In this document: positions 1-7,714 of the stretch, piece after piece | Position numbering within the stretch: position 1 is the stretch's first letter | Layout of the letters: the number at the start of each line of letters is the position of its first letter | Assembly (NCBI RefSeq): GCF_900100765.1 | Contig: NZ_FNFO01000001.1 | Location: 840,375 to 904,374 of the forward strand | Reading direction: 5' to 3' | Length of the DNA: 64,000 nt | From: Catalinimonas alkaloidigena | GTDB taxonomy: Bacteria; Bacteroidota; Bacteroidia; Cytophagales; Flexibacteraceae | Notes under the pieces: generated by a model | The model's database searches: none | What the model saw: the letters and a program-made list of their open reading frames with translations, nothing else | What the model was told of the DNA's origin: nothing | Made by a program: the position numbers and the translations under genes

Positions 1-78
1 CGATTGTACCTGTTGCCGATCCCTTCGGGAGAGATTCAGCGGAGTGGGTCCAGCCTCAGCCAGAATCCCGGCTACTAA
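1..78 (+). CDS. SusD/RagB family outer-membrane lipoprotein, C-terminal fragment
   Basis: The window opens inside a gene: frame 1 reads 25 residues to a TAA at 76-78. The piece contains LLPIPSGEI and ends in SQNPGY, the usual C-terminal signature of SusD/RagB glycan-binding lipoproteins (a PIP segment followed by a terminal NPGY). SusD proteins sit on the cell surface and hand substrate to a SusC TonB-dependent channel. The matching SusC should lie just upstream, outside the window. The gene is followed by a hairpin at 119-150 and then by a VCBS protein and three glycosidases, so this is the SusD of a polysaccharide utilisation locus. Only the tail is visible, so the subfamily and substrate cannot be judged. 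Confidence 0.82.
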   Translation, partial: RLYLLPIPSGEIQRSGSSLSQNPGY

Positions 79-118
79 ACACTTTGCCGTGTTTGATTGT
101 GATAGCGTAGTAGACTAC

Positions 119-158
119 AGACGAACGGAGGCTACGGCCTCTGTTCGTCTCTTTGTTT
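119..158 (+). terminator. Intrinsic terminator or attenuator after the SusD tail
   Basis: A 13-bp stem (119-131 with 138-150, one G-U pair) encloses the 6-nt loop CTACGG and is followed by CTTTGTTT at 151-158. It lies 41 nt past the SusD stop and immediately before the next gene, so it may reduce readthrough from susCD into the enzyme genes rather than fully separate them. Confidence 0.65.
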
Positions 159-170
159 AAATTCAGGAGT

Positions 171-3100
171 ATGATGAGGCTTCGTTCGATTCGAGTTTGT
201 GGGTTTCGGCACCTGTTGCCGTGGATAGGCAGCATGGGCCTTTTGTTGCAGCACTGCACTTCGCCGTCGCAGTTTCAGGAGACCGACCCGGAGCAGACGG
301 GCGTGCGGTTTCGCAACGAGATTACCGAGACCGAACACAACAACATCATGACCTACGAGTACACCTACAACGGAGGGGGCGTGGCCGTGGGCGATGTGAA
401 CGGCGATGGCCTCGCCGACCTGTACTTTTCGGGCAATTCGGTGCCCAACCAACTGTACCTGAACCAGGGCAACTGGCAGTTCCGTGACGTGACGACCGCC
501 GCGCAGGTGGCCGGCCGCCGCGACTGGGCAACCGGCGTGACGATGGCCGACGTCAACGGCGACGGGCGGCTCGATCTTTACGTGTGCTACTCGGGCAATA
601 CGCCGGGCGAAGGCGTGAACCGCCCCGTGATCCGTGACCGGCCCCAGCGCGCCAACCAGCTTTTCATCAACCAGGGCGTAAACGCCGACGGCGTGCCCAC
701 CTTTGTCGAACAGGCCAAAGCGTACGGCCTCGACGCACCGGGAACGTTCTCTACCCAGGCATATTTTTTTGACTACGACCGTGACGGCGATCTGGACCTC
801 TTTCTCCTGAACCACGCCAACATGTTCTACTCCACGTTCTTCAACGTGAAAAAACTACGGTCGCTGCGGCACCCGTATTTCGGCAACAAACTCTACCGCA
901 ACGACCAACAGCATTTTGTGGAAGTGAGCGACGCCGCCGGCATCCACGGCAGCGGCCTCAATTTCGGGCTCAGTGCGGGCATCAGCGACCTGAACGGCGA
1001 CGGCTGGCCCGATCTCTACGTCACCAACGACTACGACGAGCAGGATTTCTGCTACCTCAACAACCAGGACGGCACCTTCCGGGAAGTGTCGCACACGTTG
1101 TTCGGCCACCTGTCCAAGTACGGCATGGGGTCCGACATCGCCGACATCAACAACGACGGCCGCCCCGATGTATTCGTCAACGACATGCTGCCCGAAGACA
1201 ACCACCGGCAAAAATTGCTGAAGGGTCCCGACGAATACGACAAGCACACCCTGGCGGTGGACAGCGGCTACCACCATCAGTACATGCGCAACACGCTGCA
1301 ACTCAACCAGGGGCTGGCCCCCGACAGCCTGCCGCGCTTCAGCGAACTGGGGCAACTGGCCGGCGTGGCGAGCACCGACTGGAGCTGGGCTCCCCTGTTT
1401 GCCGACTTCGATAACGACGGGCGCAAGGACCTGTTCATCACCAACGGGTACCTCCACGATTACACCAACATGGACTTCCTGAAGTATACGGTGCAGGACG
1501 TCGTGGCCGAAGCCAATCGCGAGAACCATCCGGTCGACGTACTGGGCCTGATCCAGCGAATGCCTTCTACCAAACTGAGCAACTATGCGTTTCGGAACGA
1601 AGCGGGCCTGCGCTTTTCGAACCAGACCAAAGCCTGGGGCCTGGACCAGGCCTTTATTTCGAATGCCGCTGCCTACGCCGACCTCGACAACGACGGCGAC
1701 CTCGATTTGGTGGTCAGTCATCTGAACGATCAGGTTTCTCTCTACCGGAACAACCAGGAGCAGCTCCAGAAAAATCATTACCTGAAAGTGAAGCTGGAAG
1801 GGCTGGCGCCCAACACCGGCGGCATTGGTGCAACGGTCCGCGTGACCACGCCCGACCAGGAAATTTACCAGGAAGCCTACTTTACGCGGGGATACCAGTC
1901 GTCGGTGGAGCCGCTCCTGACCATCGGGGTGGGGGATGCGACTACCGTGCCGGAAGTGCAGGTGGTGTGGCCCGACCAGCGGGTTTCGGTGCTGACGCAG
2001 GTAACGGCCGATCAGACCCTGGTGGTGCGGCAGGCCGACGCCCGCCCCGGCACCGCGCCGGTTCCGGTGCCGCCCGCGCCGCTGTTGGAAGACATCACCG
2101 CTACGTCGGGACTGGACTTCGTGCATCAGGAAAATGAGTACGTCGATTTTAAATCCGACCAACTGCTGCTCTATCAACTGTCGCGGCTGGGTGGAAAAAT
2201 GGCCGTCGGCGATGTGGATGGCGACGGTAACGACGACGTCTTTTTCGGGGGCGCGGCCGGGCAATCGGGGCAACTCTACTGGGGGCAGGACGACGGCACG
2301 TTCCGACGACAGGCCGACCAGCCCTGGGCCGACGATGCCGCGCACGAAGATGCCGGAGCCACATTCTTCGATGCCAACGGCGACGGGGCGCTGGACCTGT
2401 ACGTGGTGAGTGGCGGCAGCGAATTTCCGATCGAAGACCGCCGCTACCAGGACCGCCTCTACCTGAACCAGGGGCGGGGGCAGTTTGTGAAGGCCGAGGG
2501 CGCGCTGCCTGCCGAAACCGTGAGCGGCAGTTGTGTGACGGCGGCCGACTTCGACCACGATGGCGACCTGGATCTGTTTGTGGGCGGTCGCCTGCAACCC
2601 GACTATTATCCGTACACCCCCAAAAGCTTCCTGTTGCGGAACGACTCCGACGGCCGCACCGTGCGCTTTACCGACGTGGCCGCCACGATGAGTGAATCCC
2701 TGGCCGGAGCCGGCATGGTGACCGACGCCGTCTGGGCCGACCTCGACGCCGACCAGTGGCCCGAACTGGTGGTGGTGGGCGAGTGGATGCCCGTGATGGT
2801 CTTCCGGAACGAAAATGGACGTTTGCAACGGGCCGACGAAGCCGTACTGCACGAAAGCCAGGGCTGGTGGAGTGCCGTGGCGGTGAGCGACGTGGACGGC
2901 GATGGCGACCCCGATCTGCTGCTGGGCAACGCCGGAACCAACCTCCCTTTCCAAGCTTCGCCCGAGGAGCCCCTCACGTGCCATACCCTGGACCTGAACC
3001 AGGACGGCAACCTGGACCCGATCGTTTGTACCTACGTGCAGGGAAAAGCGTATCCTCTGCCCAGCCGAGACGAATTGTTGCAGCAGGTGAATCCGCTCCG

Positions 3101-3608
3101 CAAGAAATTTATCCGCTATTCCGACTACGCCGACGCTACCCTGGAGGACGTGATGGGCAAGAACCAGATGGCAGAAGCCCACGTGCTGACCGCCACCATG
3201 CTAACCTCTTCGTGGCTCGAAAACCAGGGCGGACGCTGGCACCTGCGGCCCCTGCCGGCCGGGGCGCAGACGTCGATGATCCACGGCTTTGTGCAGGAGG
3301 ATTTCGACCACGACGGCCGTCCGGAAGTGCTGGCCGCCGGCAACTTTTATCCCTACCGGGTGCAGATTGGCCGGTCCGATGCCAGCACAGGAACCTTGCT
3401 CCGCTACCAGGAAGGGGCGCTGCAGGCCGATGCCCAGGTGCGGCTGTGGCTCACCGGCGACATCCGGGATGTGGCCCTGGTCCGCTCGAAACGGGGCGGC
3501 ACGCGGGTGCTGGTGTCACGCAACAACGCCGCCCCCGGTCTCTACCGGATGCGCCCGACCGGAGAAACAGATCCGCACAAGGCGCACCCCGACCGCAATG
3601 CCCTTTAA
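171..3608 (+). CDS. VCBS/FG-GAP repeat protein with ASPIC/UnbV domain
   Basis: Large secreted protein of about 1145 residues. At least 14 calcium-binding FG-GAP/VCBS motifs of the form DxNxDGxxD are visible (for example VGDVNGDGLADLYFSG near the N-terminus and QEDFDHDGRPEVLAAGN near the C-terminus). They form two propeller blocks separated, around residues 560-630, by an ASPIC/UnbV region (RGYQSSVEPLLTIGVG...VVWPDQ). Proteins with this architecture are common partners of SusC/SusD operons in Bacteroidota; their exact role is unknown, but surface carbohydrate binding is usually assumed. The N-terminus is hydrophobic and ends in LLLQHCTS, a plausible though non-canonical lipobox. The start is uncertain: ATG at 171 or 174 fits the signal peptide, while an in-frame TTG at 153 would overlap the terminator tail. 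The gene runs 11 nt from the next one. Confidence 0.9.
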   Translation: MMRLRSIRVCGFRHLLPWIGSMGLLLQHCTSPSQFQETDPEQTGVRFRNEITETEHNNIMTYEYTYNGGGVAVGDVNGDGLADLYFSGNSVPNQLYLNQGNWQFRDVTTAAQVAGRRDWATGVTMADVNGDGRLDLYVCYSGNTPGEGVNRPVIRDRPQRANQLFINQGVNADGVPTFVEQAKAYGLDAPGTFSTQAYFFDYDRDGDLDLFLLNHANMFYSTFFNVKKLRSLRHPYFGNKLYRNDQQHFVEVSDAAGIHGSGLNFGLSAGISDLNGDGWPDLYVTNDYDEQDFCYLNNQDGTFREVSHTLFGHLSKYGMGSDIADINNDGRPDVFVNDMLPEDNHRQKLLKGPDEYDKHTLAVDSGYHHQYMRNTLQLNQGLAPDSLPRFSELGQLAGVASTDWSWAPLFADFDNDGRKDLFITNGYLHDYTNMDFLKYTVQDVVAEANRENHPVDVLGLIQRMPSTKLSNYAFRNEAGLRFSNQTKAWGLDQAFISNAAAYADLDNDGDLDLVVSHLNDQVSLYRNNQEQLQKNHYLKVKLEGLAPNTGGIGATVRVTTPDQEIYQEAYFTRGYQSSVEPLLTIGVGDATTVPEVQVVWPDQRVSVLTQVTADQTLVVRQADARPGTAPVPVPPAPLLEDITATSGLDFVHQENEYVDFKSDQLLLYQLSRLGGKMAVGDVDGDGNDDVFFGGAAGQSGQLYWGQDDGTFRRQADQPWADDAAHEDAGATFFDANGDGALDLYVVSGGSEFPIEDRRYQDRLYLNQGRGQFVKAEGALPAETVSGSCVTAADFDHDGDLDLFVGGRLQPDYYPYTPKSFLLRNDSDGRTVRFTDVAATMSESLAGAGMVTDAVWADLDADQWPELVVVGEWMPVMVFRNENGRLQRADEAVLHESQGWWSAVAVSDVDGDGDPDLLLGNAGTNLPFQASPEEPLTCHTLDLNQDGNLDPIVCTYVQGKAYPLPSRDELLQQVNPLRKKFIRYSDYADATLEDVMGKNQMAEAHVLTATMLTSSWLENQGGRWHLRPLPAGAQTSMIHGFVQEDFDHDGRPEVLAAGNFYPYRVQIGRSDASTGTLLRYQEGALQADAQVRLWLTGDIRDVALVRSKRGGTRVLVSRNNAAPGLYRMRPTGETDPHKAHPDRNAL

Positions 3609-3619
3609 CACGAACACGT

Positions 3620-3835
3620 ATGAATAGACTGTACTACTTTCTGAAAGAGTGGACGCTGGAGCGCCGCAAAACCGAACTTTTCGACAAAATGCAAAAGGAA
3701 AAGGGGCGTCTGATGGGCGTCGAGCTGATCAGCGAAACCGGGCTGGTGCTGGGGCAGTCGGATATCGACATACAGCGGGCGGCCTTGTTCCGGCTGGTGC
3801 TGGCCGCCCCGACGCGCTCCGAACCACAGGCTTAA
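3620..3835 (+). CDS. Small hypothetical protein in glycan locus
   Basis: 71 residues starting at ATG 3620, 11 nt after the VCBS stop and 46 nt before the hexosaminidase, all on one strand, so it is very probably co-transcribed. No family is recognised. The first half is strongly amphipathic and charged (YYFLKEWTLERRKTELFDKM, then QKEKGR), followed by GVELISETGLVLGQSDIDIQ and a short apolar stretch AALFRLVLAAP. There is no signal peptide and no cysteine. The longer frame that contains it begins inside the VCBS gene at 2756 and is not credible over that stretch. The sequence could be a small cytoplasmic or membrane-peripheral protein, or an eroded remnant; the clean spacing and start favour a real gene. 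Confidence 0.6.
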   Translation: MNRLYYFLKEWTLERRKTELFDKMQKEKGRLMGVELISETGLVLGQSDIDIQRAALFRLVLAAPTRSEPQA

Positions 3836-3881
3836 CCGTATTCTTTTTCCGTTAACTACCGATTCTCTTTTTTTCGTATCC

Positions 3882-6182
3882 ATGAGATTTCTTGTCTTTC
3901 GCATCGGCACGATGCTGTGCCTGTTGCTGTGGTGTGGTGCCGGGGTCCGTGCGCAGTCGCCTGCGTCGCCCCCCTTACCCCTCATTCCGTATCCTGCCTC
4001 CGTGCAAACCGGGAGGGGAACGTTTATCCTTTCGGCCGAGACCCGTCTGGTGATTCCTAAAAAAGGCCTCTTTGCCCGCGAGGCCGATCAGTTGCAACAA
4101 CTCATGGCGCGCGCGTTGGGCCAGCCCCTGCGCACGGCCAAAAAAGGCAACACCCAGGTGCTGGTGCTGCAACAAGCCACCGACCTGACCAAACCCGAGG
4201 CGTATCGCCTCCAGATCACGCCCGAGCGGGTGGTGCTGTCGGCGCAGGATCCGGCCGGCATGTTTCGGGCGATACAGACCCTGCGTCAGTTGTTGCCCGT
4301 CGAGGCCGAACAGGGGGGACTGGCACAGATGAGCCTGCCCGCCGTGACCCTCGAAGACGCGCCCCGGTTTTCGTGGCGTGGGTTGCACCTCGACGTCTCC
4401 CGCCACTTTTTCGGAGTCGAGTACGTCTACAAGCTGCTGGACCTGATGGCGCTCTATAAATTTAACAAATTGCACTTGCACCTGACCGACGACCAGGGAT
4501 GGCGCATCGAGATCAAACAGTATCCGAAACTGACCGAAGAAGGGGCCTGGCGGACGTTCAACAACCAGGATTCGGTGGTGATGGAGCGCGCAAAAGAAAA
4601 TCCCGATTTTGAGATCGATCCTCAGCACATCGTGAAGCGCGACGGGAAGGTGATGTACGGTGGCTTTTACACGCAGGACCAGATGCGGCAGATCATCGAC
4701 TACGCCGCCGCGCGTCACATCGAAATCATCCCCGAAATCGACATGCCCGGCCACATGATGGCGGCCATTCAGGCGTATCCGTTTCTGACCTGCACGGAGT
4801 CGGCCGGGTGGGGCAAAACCTTCTCGGTGCCGATCTGCCCCTGCGACGAGCGCGTGCTGACCTTTGCCGAAAACGTCTACCGCGAAATCATCGACCTGTT
4901 TCCGTCGTCGTACATCCACCTGGGGGCCGACGAAGTGGAGAAGACCACCTGGGCGCAGTCGGCGGCCTGTCAGGCGCTGATGCAGCGCGAACAACTGGAA
5001 AGTGTCGAGGAACTGCAAAGCTACTTTGTGCACCACATGCAGCGCTTCTTTCATGCCAACGGCAAAAAGCTGATCGGCTGGGACGAAGTGCTGGAGGGCG
5101 GGATCGACTCGTCGGCCACCATCATGTACTGGCGAAGCTGGGTGAAAGATGCACCGCTCAAGGCGGCACAGAACGGCAATCCGATCATCATGACGCCCGT
5201 CGGCACGCTCTACTTCGACTATGCGCCCGACCAGAACTCGCTCGACAAGGTCTACCACATGCCCGTGGTCCCGGCAGACTTCACGGCCCAGCAGGCTACT
5301 CAGGTGCTCGGGGCGCAGGCCAACCTCTGGACCGAGTACGTGCCCTCGGAAGCGCGTGCCGATTTTATGTACATGCCGCGCATGACCGCCCTGGCCGAAA
5401 ACGTCTGGACCAACCGCGATCTCTTTACTTCGTACGAACAGCGCCTGGTGGCCCATTACCCCCGGCTGGCCCGCCTGGGCGTGCACTACCGCGTGCCGGA
5501 CCTGACCGGCTTTACGGAGAGCAACGTTTTTACCGAGGCGGCAACGCTGACGGTACACAAGCCGCTGGACAACCTGACCCTCCATTACACCACTGACGGA
5601 AGCCGTCCTGACCGCAACTCACCCACGCTGACCGGTCCGTTGCGCATCACCCGGTCGGATACGATTAAAGTGGCCGCCACCACGCCCGAGGGACTGATTG
5701 GCGAGACGTACACCATCCGCTACCGGAAAGAAACCTTTGCCGAGCCGGTGGCGGTTGCTGCGCCGCAGCCGGGCTTGCAGGTGTCCTACTTTCCGGCCTA
5801 CTTCCGCAACACAAAAGGGTTTGCCGATTCGACGGCGACGCAGGTCACCACTGCCCCTCAACTGGAGGTGCCGGCCCTGGTCACAGCACCGAGCTTCGGT
5901 CTGAAGTTCCGGGGCTACCTGGAGGTACCGGCCACCGGCATCTACAGTTTTTTCTTTACCTGCGACGACGGTGGCGTGTTGCGCATTGCCGACCGCGTGG
6001 TGGTCGACAACGACGGCCAGCACGGCCCGGTCGAAAAGAGCGGCCAGGTGGCGTTGAAAAAAGGCCGACATCCGTTTGCGGTCGATTTTCTGGAGGCCGG
6101 CGGGGGCTACACCCTCAAGCTGGAAGTGCAGCCGGAAGGTCAGGCCCCTCAGCCCGTACCGGCTTCCTGGTTTTCTCATTGA
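3882..6182 (+). CDS. GH20 beta-N-acetylhexosaminidase with PA14 domain
   Basis: Secreted family 20 glycoside hydrolase, 766 residues, removing terminal beta-GlcNAc or beta-GalNAc by substrate-assisted catalysis. A signal peptide covers about residues 1-24 (LLLWCGAGVRAQ). An N-terminal GH20b alpha/beta domain is followed by the catalytic TIM barrel from about residue 160 (RFSWRGLHLDVSRHFF). The catalytic pair is D350-E351 in HLGADEVEKTTW; note Ala where HxGGDE is usual. Around residues 560-620 a chitobiase/hexosaminidase-type beta-sandwich is seen (LHYTTDGSRPD), and residues about 630-755 form a PA14 module (YFPAYF..., IYSFFFTCDDGGVLRIAD), a likely carbohydrate-binding unit. The gene sits between the small unknown and a fucosidase, in the order expected for a glycan utilisation locus. 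Confidence 0.95.
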   Translation: MRFLVFRIGTMLCLLLWCGAGVRAQSPASPPLPLIPYPASVQTGRGTFILSAETRLVIPKKGLFAREADQLQQLMARALGQPLRTAKKGNTQVLVLQQATDLTKPEAYRLQITPERVVLSAQDPAGMFRAIQTLRQLLPVEAEQGGLAQMSLPAVTLEDAPRFSWRGLHLDVSRHFFGVEYVYKLLDLMALYKFNKLHLHLTDDQGWRIEIKQYPKLTEEGAWRTFNNQDSVVMERAKENPDFEIDPQHIVKRDGKVMYGGFYTQDQMRQIIDYAAARHIEIIPEIDMPGHMMAAIQAYPFLTCTESAGWGKTFSVPICPCDERVLTFAENVYREIIDLFPSSYIHLGADEVEKTTWAQSAACQALMQREQLESVEELQSYFVHHMQRFFHANGKKLIGWDEVLEGGIDSSATIMYWRSWVKDAPLKAAQNGNPIIMTPVGTLYFDYAPDQNSLDKVYHMPVVPADFTAQQATQVLGAQANLWTEYVPSEARADFMYMPRMTALAENVWTNRDLFTSYEQRLVAHYPRLARLGVHYRVPDLTGFTESNVFTEAATLTVHKPLDNLTLHYTTDGSRPDRNSPTLTGPLRITRSDTIKVAATTPEGLIGETYTIRYRKETFAEPVAVAAPQPGLQVSYFPAYFRNTKGFADSTATQVTTAPQLEVPALVTAPSFGLKFRGYLEVPATGIYSFFFTCDDGGVLRIADRVVVDNDGQHGPVEKSGQVALKKGRHPFAVDFLEAGGGYTLKLEVQPEGQAPQPVPASWFSH

Positions 6183-6224
6183 TTTGTATATCCTTACTTC
6201 ATTAGCATCACTTTGCGTTCTCTT

Positions 6225-7709
6225 ATGATACTTCGATCCTCCGCCCCCGCGTGGGCACTTGCTTGTACGCTGCTTGCGGCGGCCTGTTCGTCGCCTCAGT
6301 CCACTGAACAAACGGGCCCCGTGGCCCCGCCGGCTCCGCTGTTGCCGGTGCCGTCCGAAGCCCAGCAGAACTGGCACGAGATGGAACTGAATGCGTTCAT
6401 TCACTTCACGACCAACACCTTCACCGACAAAGAGTGGGGCTATGGCGACGAAGATCCGTCGATTTTCAACCCGACCGACATCGACGTGACGCAGTGGATC
6501 ACGACACTGAAAGACGCGGGCTTCAAAGGCGTGATCCTGACGTGTAAACACCACGACGGGTTTGCCCTCTGGCCGAGTCAGTACACCGAGCACGACATCG
6601 CCAGCTCGCCCTTCCAGGGAGGCAACGGCGATCTGGTGAAAGCTGTATCGGAGGCGTGCCGTGCGCAGGGGCTTAAATTCGGGGTGTACCTCTCGCCCTG
6701 GGACCGGAACCGCGCCGACTACGGCCAACCGTCGTACGTGGAATACTACCGCAACCAGTTGCGCGAAATTTTTAACAACTACGGACCGGTTTTCGAAATG
6801 TGGTTCGACGGTGCCAACGGCGGCGACGGCTATTACGGCGGCGCGCGCGAGAAACGCAACATCGATCGCCAGACGTACTACGACTGGCCTACCACCATTC
6901 AATTGGTGCGCGACCTGCAACCCGAGCCGCAGGTGCTGTTCTTCAGCGATGCCGGTCCCGACATCCGGTGGGTCGGCAACGAACGGGGCGTCGCCGGCGA
7001 AACCAACTGGAACACCATTTCGAACGATACGCTCTACGCCGGTAAAGCGGGCGTGGAAGATCTGCTGGCAACCGGCTCGCCCGACGGGACGAAGTGGATT
7101 CCGGCCGAAGTGGACGTGTCGATCCGTCCGGGATGGTTCTACCACGCTTCGGAAGACGGGAAAGTCAAAACACCGCAGCAGCTGTTCGACATCTACCTGA
7201 GTTCCGTCGGGCGGGGTTCCAACCTGCTGTTGAACGTACCTCCCGACCGCCGGGGGCGCATCCACGAAAACGACGTGGCGGCACTGAAAGGGTGGCGGAA
7301 ACTGCTGGACTCTACATTTGCCACCAACCTGGCCGAAGGCGCCGAGATTACGGCCGACGCCTACCGGGGGCAGGCCGACGCGTATGCGGCAGGGCAGGTG
7401 CTGGACGACGATCCGGAAACGTACTGGGCCACCGACGACAGCGTCACGACCGGTGCCCTGACCATTACGTTGCCCAACGCTGCGCCGCTCCACTACCTGG
7501 AGTTGCAGGAATACATTCCGCTCGGCCAGCGCGTGGCGTCGTTTGCCGTAGAAGCGTGGCAAGAGGGCGCATGGCAGCCCGTGGCGGAAGCTAGCACCAT
7601 CGGCTACAAGCGGATTCTACCGCTGGGCGGCATCACGACCGACAAGTTGCGCGTCACGATCCGCGAAGCACAAGCCTGTCCGACCGTTTCTCACTTGGCG
7701 ATTTACTAA
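6225..7709 (+). CDS. GH29 alpha-L-fucosidase lipoprotein
   Basis: Retaining alpha-L-fucosidase, 494 residues from ATG 6225. An in-frame TTG at 6213 is less likely because the ATG directly precedes the signal peptide. The signal peptide ends in a good lipobox (LLAAACSS), so the enzyme should be lipid-anchored. The family 29 barrel is clear: WHEMELNAFIHFTTNTFTDK, LTCKHHDGFALWPS, and FEMWFDGANG, where D195 fits the catalytic nucleophile. Residues from about 345 onward (AEITADAYRG...DPETYWATDD) form an F5/8 type C (CBM32-like) module. It lies 42 nt after GH20 and 5 nt before GH35, so the three enzymes look translationally linked. The F5/8 C module and absence of a second C-terminal beta-sandwich resemble the narrower-specificity GH29 subgroup, though linkage preference cannot be read from sequence. 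Confidence 0.94.
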   Translation: MILRSSAPAWALACTLLAAACSSPQSTEQTGPVAPPAPLLPVPSEAQQNWHEMELNAFIHFTTNTFTDKEWGYGDEDPSIFNPTDIDVTQWITTLKDAGFKGVILTCKHHDGFALWPSQYTEHDIASSPFQGGNGDLVKAVSEACRAQGLKFGVYLSPWDRNRADYGQPSYVEYYRNQLREIFNNYGPVFEMWFDGANGGDGYYGGAREKRNIDRQTYYDWPTTIQLVRDLQPEPQVLFFSDAGPDIRWVGNERGVAGETNWNTISNDTLYAGKAGVEDLLATGSPDGTKWIPAEVDVSIRPGWFYHASEDGKVKTPQQLFDIYLSSVGRGSNLLLNVPPDRRGRIHENDVAALKGWRKLLDSTFATNLAEGAEITADAYRGQADAYAAGQVLDDDPETYWATDDSVTTGALTITLPNAAPLHYLELQEYIPLGQRVASFAVEAWQEGAWQPVAEASTIGYKRILPLGGITTDKLRVTIREAQACPTVSHLAIY

Positions 7710-7714
7710 CAACA

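Noticed and set aside
855..3182. 775-codon open frame on the minus strand opposite the VCBS gene
   Set aside because: It mirrors the repeated GAC/GGC codons of the DxNxDG repeats. It is composed of Val/His/Arg-rich low-complexity text with no domain and the opposite strand codes a clear protein.
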